Shown here: positions 1-7,395 of the stretch, piece after piece
Position numbering within the stretch: position 1 is the stretch's first letter
Layout of the letters: each line of letters starts with the position of its first letter
DNA from: an uncultured Caulobacter sp.
Lineage (GTDB): Bacteria > Pseudomonadota > Alphaproteobacteria > Caulobacterales > Caulobacteraceae
NCBI RefSeq assembly: GCF_937900395.1
Contig: NZ_CALCDX010000232.1
Coordinates: forward strand, 1 to 30,761
Direction of reading: 5' to 3'
DNA length: 30,761 nucleotides
Position numbers and translations under genes: made by a program
Notes under the pieces: generated by a model
What the model was told of the DNA's origin: nothing
The model's database searches: none
The model's input: the letters and a program-made list of their open reading frames with translations, nothing else

Positions 1-84
1 GACCGCCACGCGGCGGTGGCCGACTCCGCCGAGGCCGAAGCCGGCTTCCACGCCGCGGCGGCGCGGATCGTTCGCAAGGGGTGA
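1..84 (+). CDS. 3' end of an unidentified gene (27 codons)
   Basis: The first bases read open in frame 1 for 27 codons and stop at TGA 82-84. Nearly every codon ends in G or C, as in the clear genes of this window, so this is very probably the true end of a gene that starts outside. The visible C-terminus is alanine-rich and ends in ARIVRKG. No family can be recognised from so little. A palindromic repeat follows within about 15 bases, as behind other genes here. Confidence 0.55.
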   Translation, partial: DRHAAVADSAEAEAGFHAAAARIVRKG

Positions 85-97
85 TTTGAGGGAAGTT

Positions 98-214
98 CCC
101 CCCCCCCCGCGTGCGGGGGAGGTGGCCCAGAGGGCCGGAGGGGGCTAGCTGGACGCTCGCCGCGTTCGCCCCCTCAGTCGCGGACGCGACAGCTCCCCCG
201 TATCATGGGGGAGC
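98..214. repeat. Palindromic intergenic repeat, C-run family
   Basis: The gap between the convergent ends of the first gene and cheW is filled by a roughly symmetrical element. An 11-C run (98-108) opens a C-rich/G-rich hairpin up to about 120. The other end is a hairpin with arms GCTCCCCC and GGGGGAGC (192-214). The two ends resemble each other in inverted orientation (GGGGGAGGTGGC against GGGGGAGCTGTC). Such elements probably fold in RNA and may end transcripts from both sides, but there is no T-tract, so terminator function is only inferred. Confidence 0.65.
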
Positions 215-223
215 ATCTTAATC

Positions 224-673
224 CTAAGCCGCTTCGCTGATCTGCGCCGGGAACACGTCGTCCATGCGCAGGTAGCTGATCAGGCGGTTCTCGATCGAGA
301 TGATCGCCTGGAGATAGCGCAGCTCCTCGCCGACGTCCGGGGCCGGCTGCAGGCTGTCGCGCGGCACGGTGAAGGTTTCCGACACCGCGTCCACCAGGAT
401 GCCAGCCAGGCGGTCCTGGCACTCGACGACCACGATCACGTGGCGAGTCTCGGGGATGGTGACGCCCAGGCCCAGGCGGTTGCGCAGGTCGATGACCGGC
501 ATGATCGCGCCGCGAAGATTGATGACGCCGCGCAGATAGGCCGGGGCGTGGGGGATCGGGGTGGCCGGGGTCCAGCCGCGGATCTCGCGGACGGTCTTCA
601 CATCGATGCAGAATTCCTGCTCGCCGATGCAGAACGAGATCAGCTCCAGAGCAGGCGCGGTGTTGTCGGTCAT
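224..673 (-). CDS. cheW: CheW-family chemotaxis coupling protein
   Basis: A 149-residue single-domain CheW protein. CheW links methyl-accepting chemoreceptors to the kinase CheA in polar arrays and has no enzymatic activity. The domain runs from about residue 10 to 143 and contains the typical beta-barrel segments: FCIGEQEFCIDVKTVREI near the start, YLRGVINLRGAIMPVIDLR in the middle (the best-conserved CheW block), and GILVDAVSETF later. Length is normal for a stand-alone CheW. The ATG at 671-673 is preceded by a purine-rich GGGGA about 8 bases upstream. No other chemotaxis gene is beside it, so it is an orphan CheW copy, and which receptor array it serves cannot be told from the sequence. 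The stop codon is TAG, followed at once by a repeat hairpin. Confidence 0.9.
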   Translation of the reverse strand: MTDNTAPALELISFCIGEQEFCIDVKTVREIRGWTPATPIPHAPAYLRGVINLRGAIMPVIDLRNRLGLGVTIPETRHVIVVVECQDRLAGILVDAVSETFTVPRDSLQPAPDVGEELRYLQAIISIENRLISYLRMDDVFPAQISEAA

Positions 674-810
674 AAGCGGTCCCCGGGAACGTAAGGCTTG
701 GCTCCGGGGCCGCGCTTCGACGCGCTCCGGAACACCTTGCCAGTTAACCCTGCGCCGCCTTTAGCAAGCGTTAAGCCAAACGCGTTCGGGGCGCGCCCAA
801 ATGTCGCGGC

Positions 811-928
811 TCAATAAAAACTGTCATCCCGGCCCCAGCGTAGCGGAGAGCCGGGACCCAGGGGCAAACGCGATGCGCCGGCTCCTGGGTCCCGGCTCGG
901 CGCGCTTCGCGCTGGGCCGGGATGACAG
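811..928 (-). terminator. Palindromic GTCAT-CCCGG repeat acting as terminator of cydABX
   Basis: A long nested inverted repeat: outer arms CTGTCATCCCGGCC (821-834) and GGCCGGGATGACAG (915-928), inner arms AGCCGGGACCCAGG (849-862) and CCTGGGTCCCGGCT (883-896). It begins 3 bases beyond the cydX stop. Read on the minus strand the hairpin is followed by GTTTTTATTGA (821 down to 811), a U-tract, so it has the form of a large intrinsic terminator. A second member of the family lies at 26075-26179. It is both a dispersed repeat and, by position, the probable terminator of the cyd oxidase operon. Confidence 0.65.
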
Positions 929-931
929 CTT

Positions 932-1051
932 TTACGGCTCGGACAGGCCTTCGTCGCCATCATCGGCCAGATTGAACTCGTACCAGACGCCGTTGAGGAC
1001 GCCGAAGGCGACGGCCAGGCCCAGGCCCAGGATCCAGGTGAAGTACCACAT
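932..1051 (-). CDS. cydX: CydX, small subunit of cytochrome bd oxidase
   Basis: A 39-codon gene 18 bases behind cydB, too short for most gene finders. The protein starts MWYFTWILGLGLAVAFGVLN and continues GVWYEF before an acidic tail rich in Asp and Glu. This is the pattern of the CydX/YbgT family: a short N-terminus with aromatic residues, one transmembrane helix (about residues 3-22), a conserved tryptophan and glutamate after it, and a hydrophilic end. CydX sits beside CydA in the inner membrane and stabilises the haems of the bd oxidase. The order cydA-cydB-cydX on one strand with short gaps supports a single transcript. The large palindrome just behind the stop probably ends it. Confidence 0.92.
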   Translation of the reverse strand: MWYFTWILGLGLAVAFGVLNGVWYEFNLADDGDEGLSEP

Positions 1052-1069
1052 CGGTTCGTATCCTTCGGA

Positions 1070-2221
1070 TCAGTAGAGGTCGGGGTTGGTGGACAGGGCG
1101 GCCGTGGTGCTGCGGCCCCACAGCACCTTGTAGACCCAGGCGGTGTAGAGCAGCACCAGCGGCAGGAAGACCACCGTCACGACCAGCATGACGAACAGGG
1201 TCAGGTGCGAGGACGAGGCGTTCCAGACCGTCAGGCTGGAGCGCGGATCGACCGAGCTGGGCAGGATGAACGGGAACATCGACAGGCCGACGGTCCCGAT
1301 GATCCCCGCGGCCGAGGCCGAGGAGCCGGCGAACGCCATCCAGGCCGACTTGGCGCGCAGGCCCAGCAGCGCCAGGGCCGCGCCCGCAAAGCCCAGCACG
1401 GGGGCGACGATGGTCCAGCCGTGGCGGCCGTAGTTGTCGAGCCAGGCGCCCGGCGCCGACACCGCGGCGGCGCCGCGCAGCGGGTTCGACGGACCCGCCG
1501 CGTCGGCCAGGCCCTCGATCCGGAAGCCCATGCCGCCGAAGGCGACCCAGAAGCCGCCGGCGGCGAACAGCACGATGCTGGCCAGGCCGGCGATCTCGCC
1601 GATGCGGCGGGCGCGGTCGGTCACCGGGCCCTCCTCGCCCTTCACCGTGATCCAGGCCGCGCCGTGCAGCACCAGCATGGCGACCGACAGCAGGCCGCAC
1701 AGCAGGGCGAACGGCGAGAACAGGCCCAGGAACGAGCCGTCATAGAACGCCCTCAGGTCGTCGTTCAGACGGAAGGGCGCGCCTTGCAGCACGTTGCCCA
1801 GGGCCACGCCGAAGCACAGCACCGGCACGAAGCCGCCGACGAACAGCGCCCAGTCCCAGAAGGACCGCCAGCGCGGGTCGGGCCGCTTGGAGCGGTACTT
1901 GAAGCCCACCGGCCGCAGGATCATGGCCGCCAGGACCACGAACATGGCCAGGTAGAAGCCCGAGAAACTGATGGCGTAGACGAACGGCCAGGCGGCGAAG
2001 ATGGCGCCGCCGCCCAGGATGAACCACACTTGGTTGCCTTCCCAGGTCGCGCCGATGGTGTTGATCACCATCCGGCGTTCCTTGTCGGTCTTGGCGACGA
2101 AGGGCAGCAGGGCGCCGACGCCCATGTCGAAGCCGTCGGTGAGGGCGAAGCCGATCAGCAGGATGCCGACCAGGGCCCACCAGATGACGCGAAGCGTGGC
2201 GAAATCGACGGGGATATCCAT
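1070..2221 (-). CDS. cydB: Cytochrome bd ubiquinol oxidase subunit II
   Basis: A 383-residue integral membrane protein, close to the usual CydB length. CydB pairs with CydA in the quinol-oxidising, oxygen-reducing bd oxidase of the inner membrane, a high-affinity terminal oxidase used at low oxygen. Family landmarks are present: GFALTDGFDMGVG near residue 25-36, NTIGATWEGNQVWF with GGGAIFAAWP following, and near the C-terminus SMFPFILPSS followed by SSLTVWNASSSHLTL. About eight or nine hydrophobic helices are visible. The ATG at 2219-2221 has a strong AGAGGAG ribosome site that overlaps the cydA stop region, so the two genes are translationally close (14-base gap). Transcription probably starts before cydA under the FixK box. 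Confidence 0.97.
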   Translation of the reverse strand: MDIPVDFATLRVIWWALVGILLIGFALTDGFDMGVGALLPFVAKTDKERRMVINTIGATWEGNQVWFILGGGAIFAAWPFVYAISFSGFYLAMFVVLAAMILRPVGFKYRSKRPDPRWRSFWDWALFVGGFVPVLCFGVALGNVLQGAPFRLNDDLRAFYDGSFLGLFSPFALLCGLLSVAMLVLHGAAWITVKGEEGPVTDRARRIGEIAGLASIVLFAAGGFWVAFGGMGFRIEGLADAAGPSNPLRGAAAVSAPGAWLDNYGRHGWTIVAPVLGFAGAALALLGLRAKSAWMAFAGSSASAAGIIGTVGLSMFPFILPSSVDPRSSLTVWNASSSHLTLFVMLVVTVVFLPLVLLYTAWVYKVLWGRSTTAALSTNPDLY

Positions 2222-2235
2222 GATTGTCGCTCCTC

Positions 2236-3801
2236 TTAGGCCACGGCCGGTTCAGGTTCGGGCGAACCGTCGGGCGCCGGCTCGTCATGCTTGGCGAAAG
2301 GCCCCTTCTTGATGGTCTTGAGGATCAGGCCGACCTCGACCACCGCCAGGGCGCCGTACAACAGGGTGAAGGCCGCGATGCTGGTCAGCAGCTGCGGAAC
2401 GGTCAGGCTGGACGCGCTGAGGAAGGTCGGCAGCACGCCGTCCACCGCCCACGGCTGGCGACCGACCTCGGCCAGCACCCAGCCCAGCTCCGCCGACAGC
2501 CAGGGCAGCGGGATGGCCGCCACCGCCAGGATCAGGAACCACCGCGTCTCGTGCTTGCGCAGGGTGACCAGGACGAAGGCGGTGGCGAACAGGGCGATCA
2601 TCAAGAAGCCGATGCCGGCCATGAGGCGGAAGGCCCAGAACATCACCGGCACCGGCGGCACCGTGTCCCAGGCCGCCTTCTGGATCATGTCCGGACTGGC
2701 CTGACGGGGATCGGCGACATAGCGCTTCAGCAGCAGGGCGTAGCCCAGGTCGCGCCGGTGTTGCTCGAAGGTGGCGCGGGCGGCCAGGTCCCGCGGATTG
2801 GCCTTCAGCGCCTCGACCGCGCCATAGGCGACCACGCCGGACTCGATGCGGTCCTGCGCCTTGGCGACCAGCTGGAAGATGCCTTCCACCGGCTGGTCGA
2901 AGCTGCGGGTGGCGATCAGGCCCAGCACATAGGGGATCTTGACCTCGTAGTGGGTCTTGCGCTCGGCCAGGCTGGGGACGCCGAAGGCGGTCAAGCCGGC
3001 CGGGGCGGGCTCCGTCTCCCACATGGCTTCCAGCGCCGCGAGCTTCATTTTCTGGTTGTCGGTCAGGGCGTAGCCGCTCTCGTCGCCCAGCACGACCACC
3101 GACAGCGATGACGCAAGACCAAAGGCGGCGGCCACGGTCATCGAGCGCTTGGCGACGCCGACGTACTTGCCCTTCAGCAGGTAGTAGGCCGAGATCCCCA
3201 GCACGAACACCGCGGCGATCACGTAGCCGGCGCTGACCGTGTGCACGAACTTGGCCTGGGCGACCGGGTTGAACAGCACGTCGCGGAAGCTCGCGACCTC
3301 CATCCGCATGGTGTCGGGGTTGAACACCGAGCCGATCGGGTTCTGCATCCAGCCGTTGGCGACCAGGATCCACAGGGCCGACAGGTTGGTGCCCAGCGCC
3401 ACCATGAAGGTGACGAACAGGTGGCCGACGCGCGACAGCTTGTCCCAGCCAAAGAACATCAGGCCGACGAACGTCGCCTCCAGGAAGAAGGCCATCAGGC
3501 CCTCGATCGCCAGCGGCGCGCCGAAGATGTCGCCGACATAGTGCGAGTAGTAGGACCAGTTCATCCCGAACTGGAATTCCATGGTGATCCCGGTCGCTAC
3601 GCCCAGCACGAAGTTGATGCCGAACAGCGTGCCCCAGAACCGCGTGACCGTGCGCCAGATGGGGCGCTTGGTCATCACATAGATGCTCTCCATGATCACC
3701 AGCATGAAGGAGAGCCCCAAGGTCAGGGGTACGAACAGAAAGTGGTAGAGGGCCGTCAGCGCGAACTGCAGTCGCGACAGGTCGATAACCGCGGGGTCCA
3801 T
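2236..3801 (-). CDS. cydA: Cytochrome bd ubiquinol oxidase subunit I
   Basis: A 521-residue CydA that carries the haems b558, b595 and d and the quinol-binding Q-loop. His20 in the N-terminal helix (ALYHF) matches the haem b595 ligand His19 of the Escherichia coli protein; the conserved block ELGWVLAEVGRQPWAV is present near residue 435. The stretch from about residue 243 to 380 aligns throughout with the long Q-loop type of E. coli (KLAALEAMWETEPAPAG, IPYVLGLIATRS, LGYALLLKRY). I chose ATG 3799-3801, not the TTG two codons upstream, because GGAG sits 6 bases before this ATG and would touch the TTG. The gene is divergent from cydD across a FixK box, which fits induction at low oxygen. Confidence 0.96.
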   Translation of the reverse strand: MDPAVIDLSRLQFALTALYHFLFVPLTLGLSFMLVIMESIYVMTKRPIWRTVTRFWGTLFGINFVLGVATGITMEFQFGMNWSYYSHYVGDIFGAPLAIEGLMAFFLEATFVGLMFFGWDKLSRVGHLFVTFMVALGTNLSALWILVANGWMQNPIGSVFNPDTMRMEVASFRDVLFNPVAQAKFVHTVSAGYVIAAVFVLGISAYYLLKGKYVGVAKRSMTVAAAFGLASSLSVVVLGDESGYALTDNQKMKLAALEAMWETEPAPAGLTAFGVPSLAERKTHYEVKIPYVLGLIATRSFDQPVEGIFQLVAKAQDRIESGVVAYGAVEALKANPRDLAARATFEQHRRDLGYALLLKRYVADPRQASPDMIQKAAWDTVPPVPVMFWAFRLMAGIGFLMIALFATAFVLVTLRKHETRWFLILAVAAIPLPWLSAELGWVLAEVGRQPWAVDGVLPTFLSASSLTVPQLLTSIAAFTLLYGALAVVEVGLILKTIKKGPFAKHDEPAPDGSPEPEPAVA

Positions 3802-3875
3802 GGACAACTCCGAGACAACGGTCGATACGCACGCCGACCAAGGGCAAGCCCTAGATCGGGCCGTTGCCCCGAACC

Positions 3876-3889
3876 TTGATCGTGATCAA
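3876..3889. promoter_or_regulatory. FNR/FixK box shared by cydA and cydD
   Basis: TTGAT-CGTG-ATCAA is a perfect palindromic match to the FNR/FixK consensus TTGAT-N4-ATCAA. Its centre is 3882.5. Going right, a TACACT -10-like hexamer lies at 3911-3916 and the cydD ATG at 3923, so the box sits at about -41 if transcription starts at the ATG, the class II activator position. Going left, a start near 3841 would give cydA a leader of about 40 bases, though its -10 is weak. The FixK encoded at 10038 is the obvious candidate regulator. Confidence 0.85.
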
Positions 3890-3910
3890 GGCTCGGAAGC
3901 AACCTCAGCC

Positions 3911-3916
3911 TACACT
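3911..3916 (+). promoter_or_regulatory. Putative -10 element of cydD
   Basis: TACACT matches four of six positions of TATAAT. It ends 6 bases before the cydD ATG and begins 21 bases after the FixK box, close to the spacing of class II FNR promoters. It implies a transcript starting at or within a base or two of the start codon. Confidence 0.5.
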
Positions 3917-3922
3917 CAAGCC

Positions 3923-5563
3923 ATGGGTTCCCACATAGTACAGATTGTCCACCCCTCCGTTTCCAAGGCTTGGCTGAAGCGTCGTGACCGGACCGCCGGC
4001 CCCGCCCTGCGCCACGCTCGGGTCCTGGGCCTGCTGGACGGAGTGGCCGCGATCGGCTTCGCGGCGGGCCTCGCCCTCGGCGCCGACGCGATCGCCAACC
4101 ATCGGGATCCCCTGATCTTTTCCGCCTGCCTGGCCGGCGTACTGGCGGCCATGCTGCTGCGCGCGCTGCTGGCCTACGCCAACGCCCGGGCCGGCGCGGA
4201 GGCCGCCGCCGGGGCCAAGGCCGGCCTGCGCGCGGAGCTGGCGCGATCCGTGTTCGGCGGCCCCCGCCGCTCGGCCGGCGAGGCGACCACCGCCCTGGTC
4301 GAGGGCGTCGAGGCGATGGACGGCTACTTCGCCCGCTTCCTGCCCACGCGGATGGCGGCGGCCGCCCTGCCCCTCCTGATGATCGCCGTCGCGGCCATCG
4401 CCAGCCCGATCTGCGCGGCCATCATGCTGGCCACCCTGATCCCTTTCATCGCCGCCATGATCCTGGCCGGGACCGCCGCCGCGGCCGAGGCCCGCGCCCA
4501 GTTCCAGGCCCTTGAACGACTTTCGGGCCTGTTCCTCGACCGCGTCCGCGCCCTGCCCGTGGTCCTGGCCTTCGAGGCCGAGGGAACGACCACCGCCGCC
4601 CTCTCCCGCTCGGCCTCGGCCCTGGCCGAACGGACGCTGAAGGTGCTGCGCGTGGCCTTCCTGTCCTCGGCGGCCCTGGAGTTCTTCGCCGCCCTGTCGG
4701 TGGCCCTGGTCGCGGTCTATTGCGGCTTCAACCTGCTGCGCCTGCTGCCCTTCCCCGTCCCCGAGCAGTTGGACCTGAAGCGCGCCTTCTTCGTGCTGGC
4801 CCTGGCGCCGGAGGTCTACGCCCCGATGCGGCGCCTCGCCGCCGCCTATCACGACCGCCAGGCCGCCGAGGCCGCCGCCGCGCGCCTGTCGACCTTCGAG
4901 GAGCCGGCCTCGGCCCCGGCCGTCGCTCCCCTGCCCGCCGCCCCGGCGATCCGCTTCGAGCGCGTGACGATCCGCTATCCCGAGGCCGACGTCCCGGCCG
5001 TGTCGGGCTTCGACCTCGACATCGCCCCGGGCGCGATCATCGCCCTGGTCGGCGCCAGCGGCGCGGGCAAGAGCTCGCTGCTGAACCTGCTGCTGGGCCT
5101 GTCGCCGCTCAGCGAAGGCCGCGTCCTGATCGACGGCGCCCCGCGCCCCATCACGGCGGCCGACGTCGCCTGGGCCGGCCAGTCGCCGCTGATCCTGCCC
5201 GCCTCGATCGCCGACAACATCGCCCTCTCCCGCCGGGACGCGTCCAGCGCCGAGATCGAGGCGGCCGCCCGCGACGCGGGCCTCGGTCCGGCCCTGGCCC
5301 AGCGCCCCGGCGGCCTGGACTTCGTCCTGGACGAGCGCGGCAGCGGCCTTTCCGGCGGCGAGCGACGGCGCCTGTCCCTGGCGCGCGCCCTGCTGAAGCC
5401 CGCCCCGATCCTGCTGCTGGACGAGCCGACCGCCAATCTCGACACCGCGGCCGAGGCCCAGATGCTGACGGCCTTGCGCCGCGCCGCCCAAGGGCGCACG
5501 ACCTTGATCGCCACCCATTCCGAGGCCGTCGCGGCCCTGGCGGACAAGGTGGTGCGGCTGTGA
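3923..5563 (+). CDS. cydD: CydD, ABC transporter half for bd oxidase assembly
   Basis: A 546-residue fused membrane and ATPase protein. CydDC is a heterodimeric inner-membrane ABC transporter required for assembly of the bd oxidase; thiol (cysteine, glutathione) export and more recently haem transport have been proposed. Residues 1 to about 320 hold hydrophobic helices and alanine-rich loops. The ATPase domain shows Walker A GASGAGKSS (Lys383), signature SGGERRRLSLARA, and Walker B ILLLDEPT (Asp500, Glu501). The frame is open further upstream, but that would put the FixK box and promoter inside the gene, so I use ATG 3923. It has no ribosome site, consistent with a leaderless transcript. It overlaps cydC by four bases (GTGA), so the pair is translationally coupled. 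Confidence 0.93.
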   Translation: MGSHIVQIVHPSVSKAWLKRRDRTAGPALRHARVLGLLDGVAAIGFAAGLALGADAIANHRDPLIFSACLAGVLAAMLLRALLAYANARAGAEAAAGAKAGLRAELARSVFGGPRRSAGEATTALVEGVEAMDGYFARFLPTRMAAAALPLLMIAVAAIASPICAAIMLATLIPFIAAMILAGTAAAAEARAQFQALERLSGLFLDRVRALPVVLAFEAEGTTTAALSRSASALAERTLKVLRVAFLSSAALEFFAALSVALVAVYCGFNLLRLLPFPVPEQLDLKRAFFVLALAPEVYAPMRRLAAAYHDRQAAEAAAARLSTFEEPASAPAVAPLPAAPAIRFERVTIRYPEADVPAVSGFDLDIAPGAIIALVGASGAGKSSLLNLLLGLSPLSEGRVLIDGAPRPITAADVAWAGQSPLILPASIADNIALSRRDASSAEIEAAARDAGLGPALAQRPGGLDFVLDERGSGLSGGERRRLSLARALLKPAPILLLDEPTANLDTAAEAQMLTALRRAAQGRTTLIATHSEAVAALADKVVRL

Positions 5564-7170
5564 AAAAGACCGTGTCCACGCCCCTCGACGACCTGATCCG
5601 AATCCAGAAGCGCGCCCACGCCGGCAATCTGCGCCTGGCGATCCTGAGCGCCGTCGTGGTCGGGGCGGCCTCGACCCTGCTGCTGGGCCTGTCGGGCTGG
5701 TTCATCGTCGCCAGCGCCGCCGCCGGCGCCGCGGGCCTCGCCGCCGCCCACGCCTTCAACGTGCTGCTGCCCAGCGCCGGCATCCGCCTGCTGGCCATCC
5801 TGCGCACCGCCGCCCGTTATGGAGAACGCCTGGCCGGACACGCCGCCGCCCTGCGGGCCCTGGCCGCCATCCGTCCGGCCATCTTCGCCAGCCTCGCGGC
5901 CGCCCCGCCAACCGAGTCCCTGGCCCTGTCGCGCGGCGAGGCCTCGGCCCGCCTGGTGCAGGACGTCGACGCCGTCGAGACCCGCTTCGTGCGCCTGTCC
6001 GCTCCCTGGAGCGCGGTCGCTGGCCTGGGCGCGGGCCTGTTCCTGACCGCCTTCGCCGGCTGGCTTCCCAGCCTGGTGATCCTGGCGGCCGCCGGGGCCG
6101 CGATCCTGTCGGCCCGGGCCCTGGCCCGCCGCTACTCCGCCCCCGCCCGCGCCGCCGTCCAGACCAAGGTCGGGGCCCTGAAGGACAGCGCCGCCGCCCT
6201 GGTTTCGGCCTCGGCCGAGCTGCGCGCCTACGGCCTGGAAGCCTGGGCCGGCGAGACCCTGAACCAGCGCGCCGCCGACCTGGAGGCCGCCCGCCTGACC
6301 GCCGCCCGCGCGCAAGGCCTGGTCCTGGCCAGCCAGGCGGCGATCCTGGGCGCGGCCGTCGCCGGCGCCATGGCCGCCGCCGCCCCGGCGGGCGCGCCGC
6401 TGGCCGCCCTGGCGGGCCTGGCCGCCGCCATGAGCGTCGAGGCCCTGGCCGGCCTCGCCCACGCCTTCGACCAGGACGGCGCGGCGCGCGAGGCCCGCGC
6501 CCGGCTGAACGCCCTGCTGCGCCACCAGCCGCGCGCCCCCGCCAACCCCCTGGCCGAAGCGCCTTCGCTGTCGCTCCTCGACCAGACCCTGCAGCCGGGC
6601 GAGCGGCTGGCGATCGTCGGCCCCTCGGGCTGCGGCAAGACCACCCTGGTCGAGACCCTGCTGGGCCTGCGGGCCACGCCCGCCCCCCTGCCCCGCGCCG
6701 CCCTCGCCTGGCTGCCGCAGGACGCCGGCCTGATCGCCGGAACCGTGCGCGAAAACCTGCGCCTGGCCGCGCCCCAAGCCAGCGACGCCGCGCTCTGGGA
6801 AGCCCTGGAGGACGCTGGCCTCGCCGATCGCGTCCGCGCCGCGCCGGGCGAGCTGGCGGCCTATCTCGGCGACGACGGCGAGCGGCTGTCGGGCGGCGAG
6901 CGCCGCCGCCTGGCCCTGGCCCGCGCCTATCTGCGCCCCGCGCCCTGGCTGCTGCTGGACGAGCCGACCGAGGGCCTGGACGCGGCGACCGAGGCCCGCG
7001 TGATCGAGGGCCTGGAGCGTCGCCTGGCGCGCACCGGCCAGGGTCTGGTGCTGATCAGCCACCGCCCCGCGCCGACCCGCCTCTGCGGCCGCGTGCTGCG
7101 CCTGGGCGAGGTTCGCGCGCACGAAAAAGGCCCGACGGTCGAGCCGCCGGGCCTTGTCGCAACGCTCTGA
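5560..7170 (+). CDS. cydC: CydC, ABC transporter half for bd oxidase assembly
   Basis: A 536-residue partner of CydD. It begins at GTG 5560-5562, which overlaps the cydD stop, and the protein starts MKKTVSTPLDDLIRIQKR. Membrane helices occupy about residues 20-310. The ATPase part has Walker A GPSGCGKTT (Lys360), signature SGGERRRLALARA and Walker B LLLDEPTEGLD (Asp467, Glu468). The nucleotide-binding domain is compact, with the D-loop and a C-terminal switch HRP in ISHRPAP. The last 15 or so codons overlap a hairpin that looks like the terminator of the small convergent gene at 7179-7280. The C-terminal tail (EKGPTVEPPG) is thus shaped by a shared RNA structure and is probably dispensable. 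Confidence 0.93.
   Translation: MKKTVSTPLDDLIRIQKRAHAGNLRLAILSAVVVGAASTLLLGLSGWFIVASAAAGAAGLAAAHAFNVLLPSAGIRLLAILRTAARYGERLAGHAAALRALAAIRPAIFASLAAAPPTESLALSRGEASARLVQDVDAVETRFVRLSAPWSAVAGLGAGLFLTAFAGWLPSLVILAAAGAAILSARALARRYSAPARAAVQTKVGALKDSAAALVSASAELRAYGLEAWAGETLNQRAADLEAARLTAARAQGLVLASQAAILGAAVAGAMAAAAPAGAPLAALAGLAAAMSVEALAGLAHAFDQDGAAREARARLNALLRHQPRAPANPLAEAPSLSLLDQTLQPGERLAIVGPSGCGKTTLVETLLGLRATPAPLPRAALAWLPQDAGLIAGTVRENLRLAAPQASDAALWEALEDAGLADRVRAAPGELAAYLGDDGERLSGGERRRLALARAYLRPAPWLLLDEPTEGLDAATEARVIEGLERRLARTGQGLVLISHRPAPTRLCGRVLRLGEVRAHEKGPTVEPPGLVATL
7124..7155 (-). terminator. Intrinsic terminator inside the end of cydC
   Basis: AAGGCCCGACGG (7127-7138) and CCGCCGGGCCTT (7144-7155) pair with one mismatch around a 5-base loop. 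On the minus strand the stem is followed by five U (7128 to 7124). It lies 24 bases behind the stop of the 33-codon minus-strand gene, so it is well placed to end that transcript, although it is inside cydC. Confidence 0.7.
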
Positions 7171-7178
7171 AGGCGCGC

Positions 7179-7280
7179 TTACTTCAGATTCACGCGGATA
7201 TGAGTCGCGAAGAGCACGACGGCGAAAACGGCGAACGCCGCGATCACCATTCCCAGATAGACCGTTTGTCCGTCGGACAT
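7179..7280 (-). CDS. 33-residue single-helix membrane protein, unknown
   Basis: An ATG at 7278-7280 with GGGAG 6 bases upstream opens a 33-codon frame ending in TAA. The protein begins MSDGQTVYLGM, has one strongly hydrophobic helix (about residues 8-27, rich in Val, Ala and Phe) and ends in a short basic tail THIRVNLK. A clear terminator stands behind it. Good ribosome site, membrane-helix composition and terminator together make it a credible gene. It resembles in kind, not in sequence, the small subunits of terminal oxidases such as CydX or CcoQ/CcoS. It lies between cydC and fixL on the opposite strand, so a role in microaerobic respiration or in sensing by FixL is a guess from position only. 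Confidence 0.65.
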   Translation of the reverse strand: MSDGQTVYLGMVIAAFAVFAVVLFATHIRVNLK

Positions 7281-7334
7281 GAGCGTCTCCCTTGATTGAA
7301 GACAAGAGCTTGAGCATTCGCCGGACACGCCGCC

Positions 7335-7365
7335 TTGACCTGCCTCAAACCACGTCGCCTATAAG
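7335..7365 (+). promoter_or_regulatory. Putative fixL promoter with overlapping FixK-like site
   Basis: TTGACC (7335-7340) and TATAAG (7360-7365) resemble -35 and -10 elements but with a 19-base spacer. The same left part reads TTGAC-CTGC-CTCAA (7335-7348), which matches 9 of 10 positions of the FNR/FixK consensus TTGAY-N4-RTCAA. It could act on fixL, on the small minus-strand gene, or on both. The two readings cannot be separated from sequence alone. Confidence 0.4.
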
Positions 7366-7395
7366 GGCCGCGTTTCCGTTGGAGTGCTTGCGCGG

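Noticed and set aside
801..1076. Plus-strand frame over the palindrome and cydX
   Set aside because: Most of it is the dispersed repeat, and the rest is antisense to the clear cydX gene.
7292..7305. TTGAT-TGAA-GACAA as a second FixK box before the 33-codon gene
   Set aside because: One half deviates from the consensus and it lies only 12 bases from the start codon, too close for an activator site.
4975..7317. Long minus-strand frame opposite cydD-cydC
   Set aside because: Same GC-driven shadow; the plus strand carries complete ABC transporter motifs.
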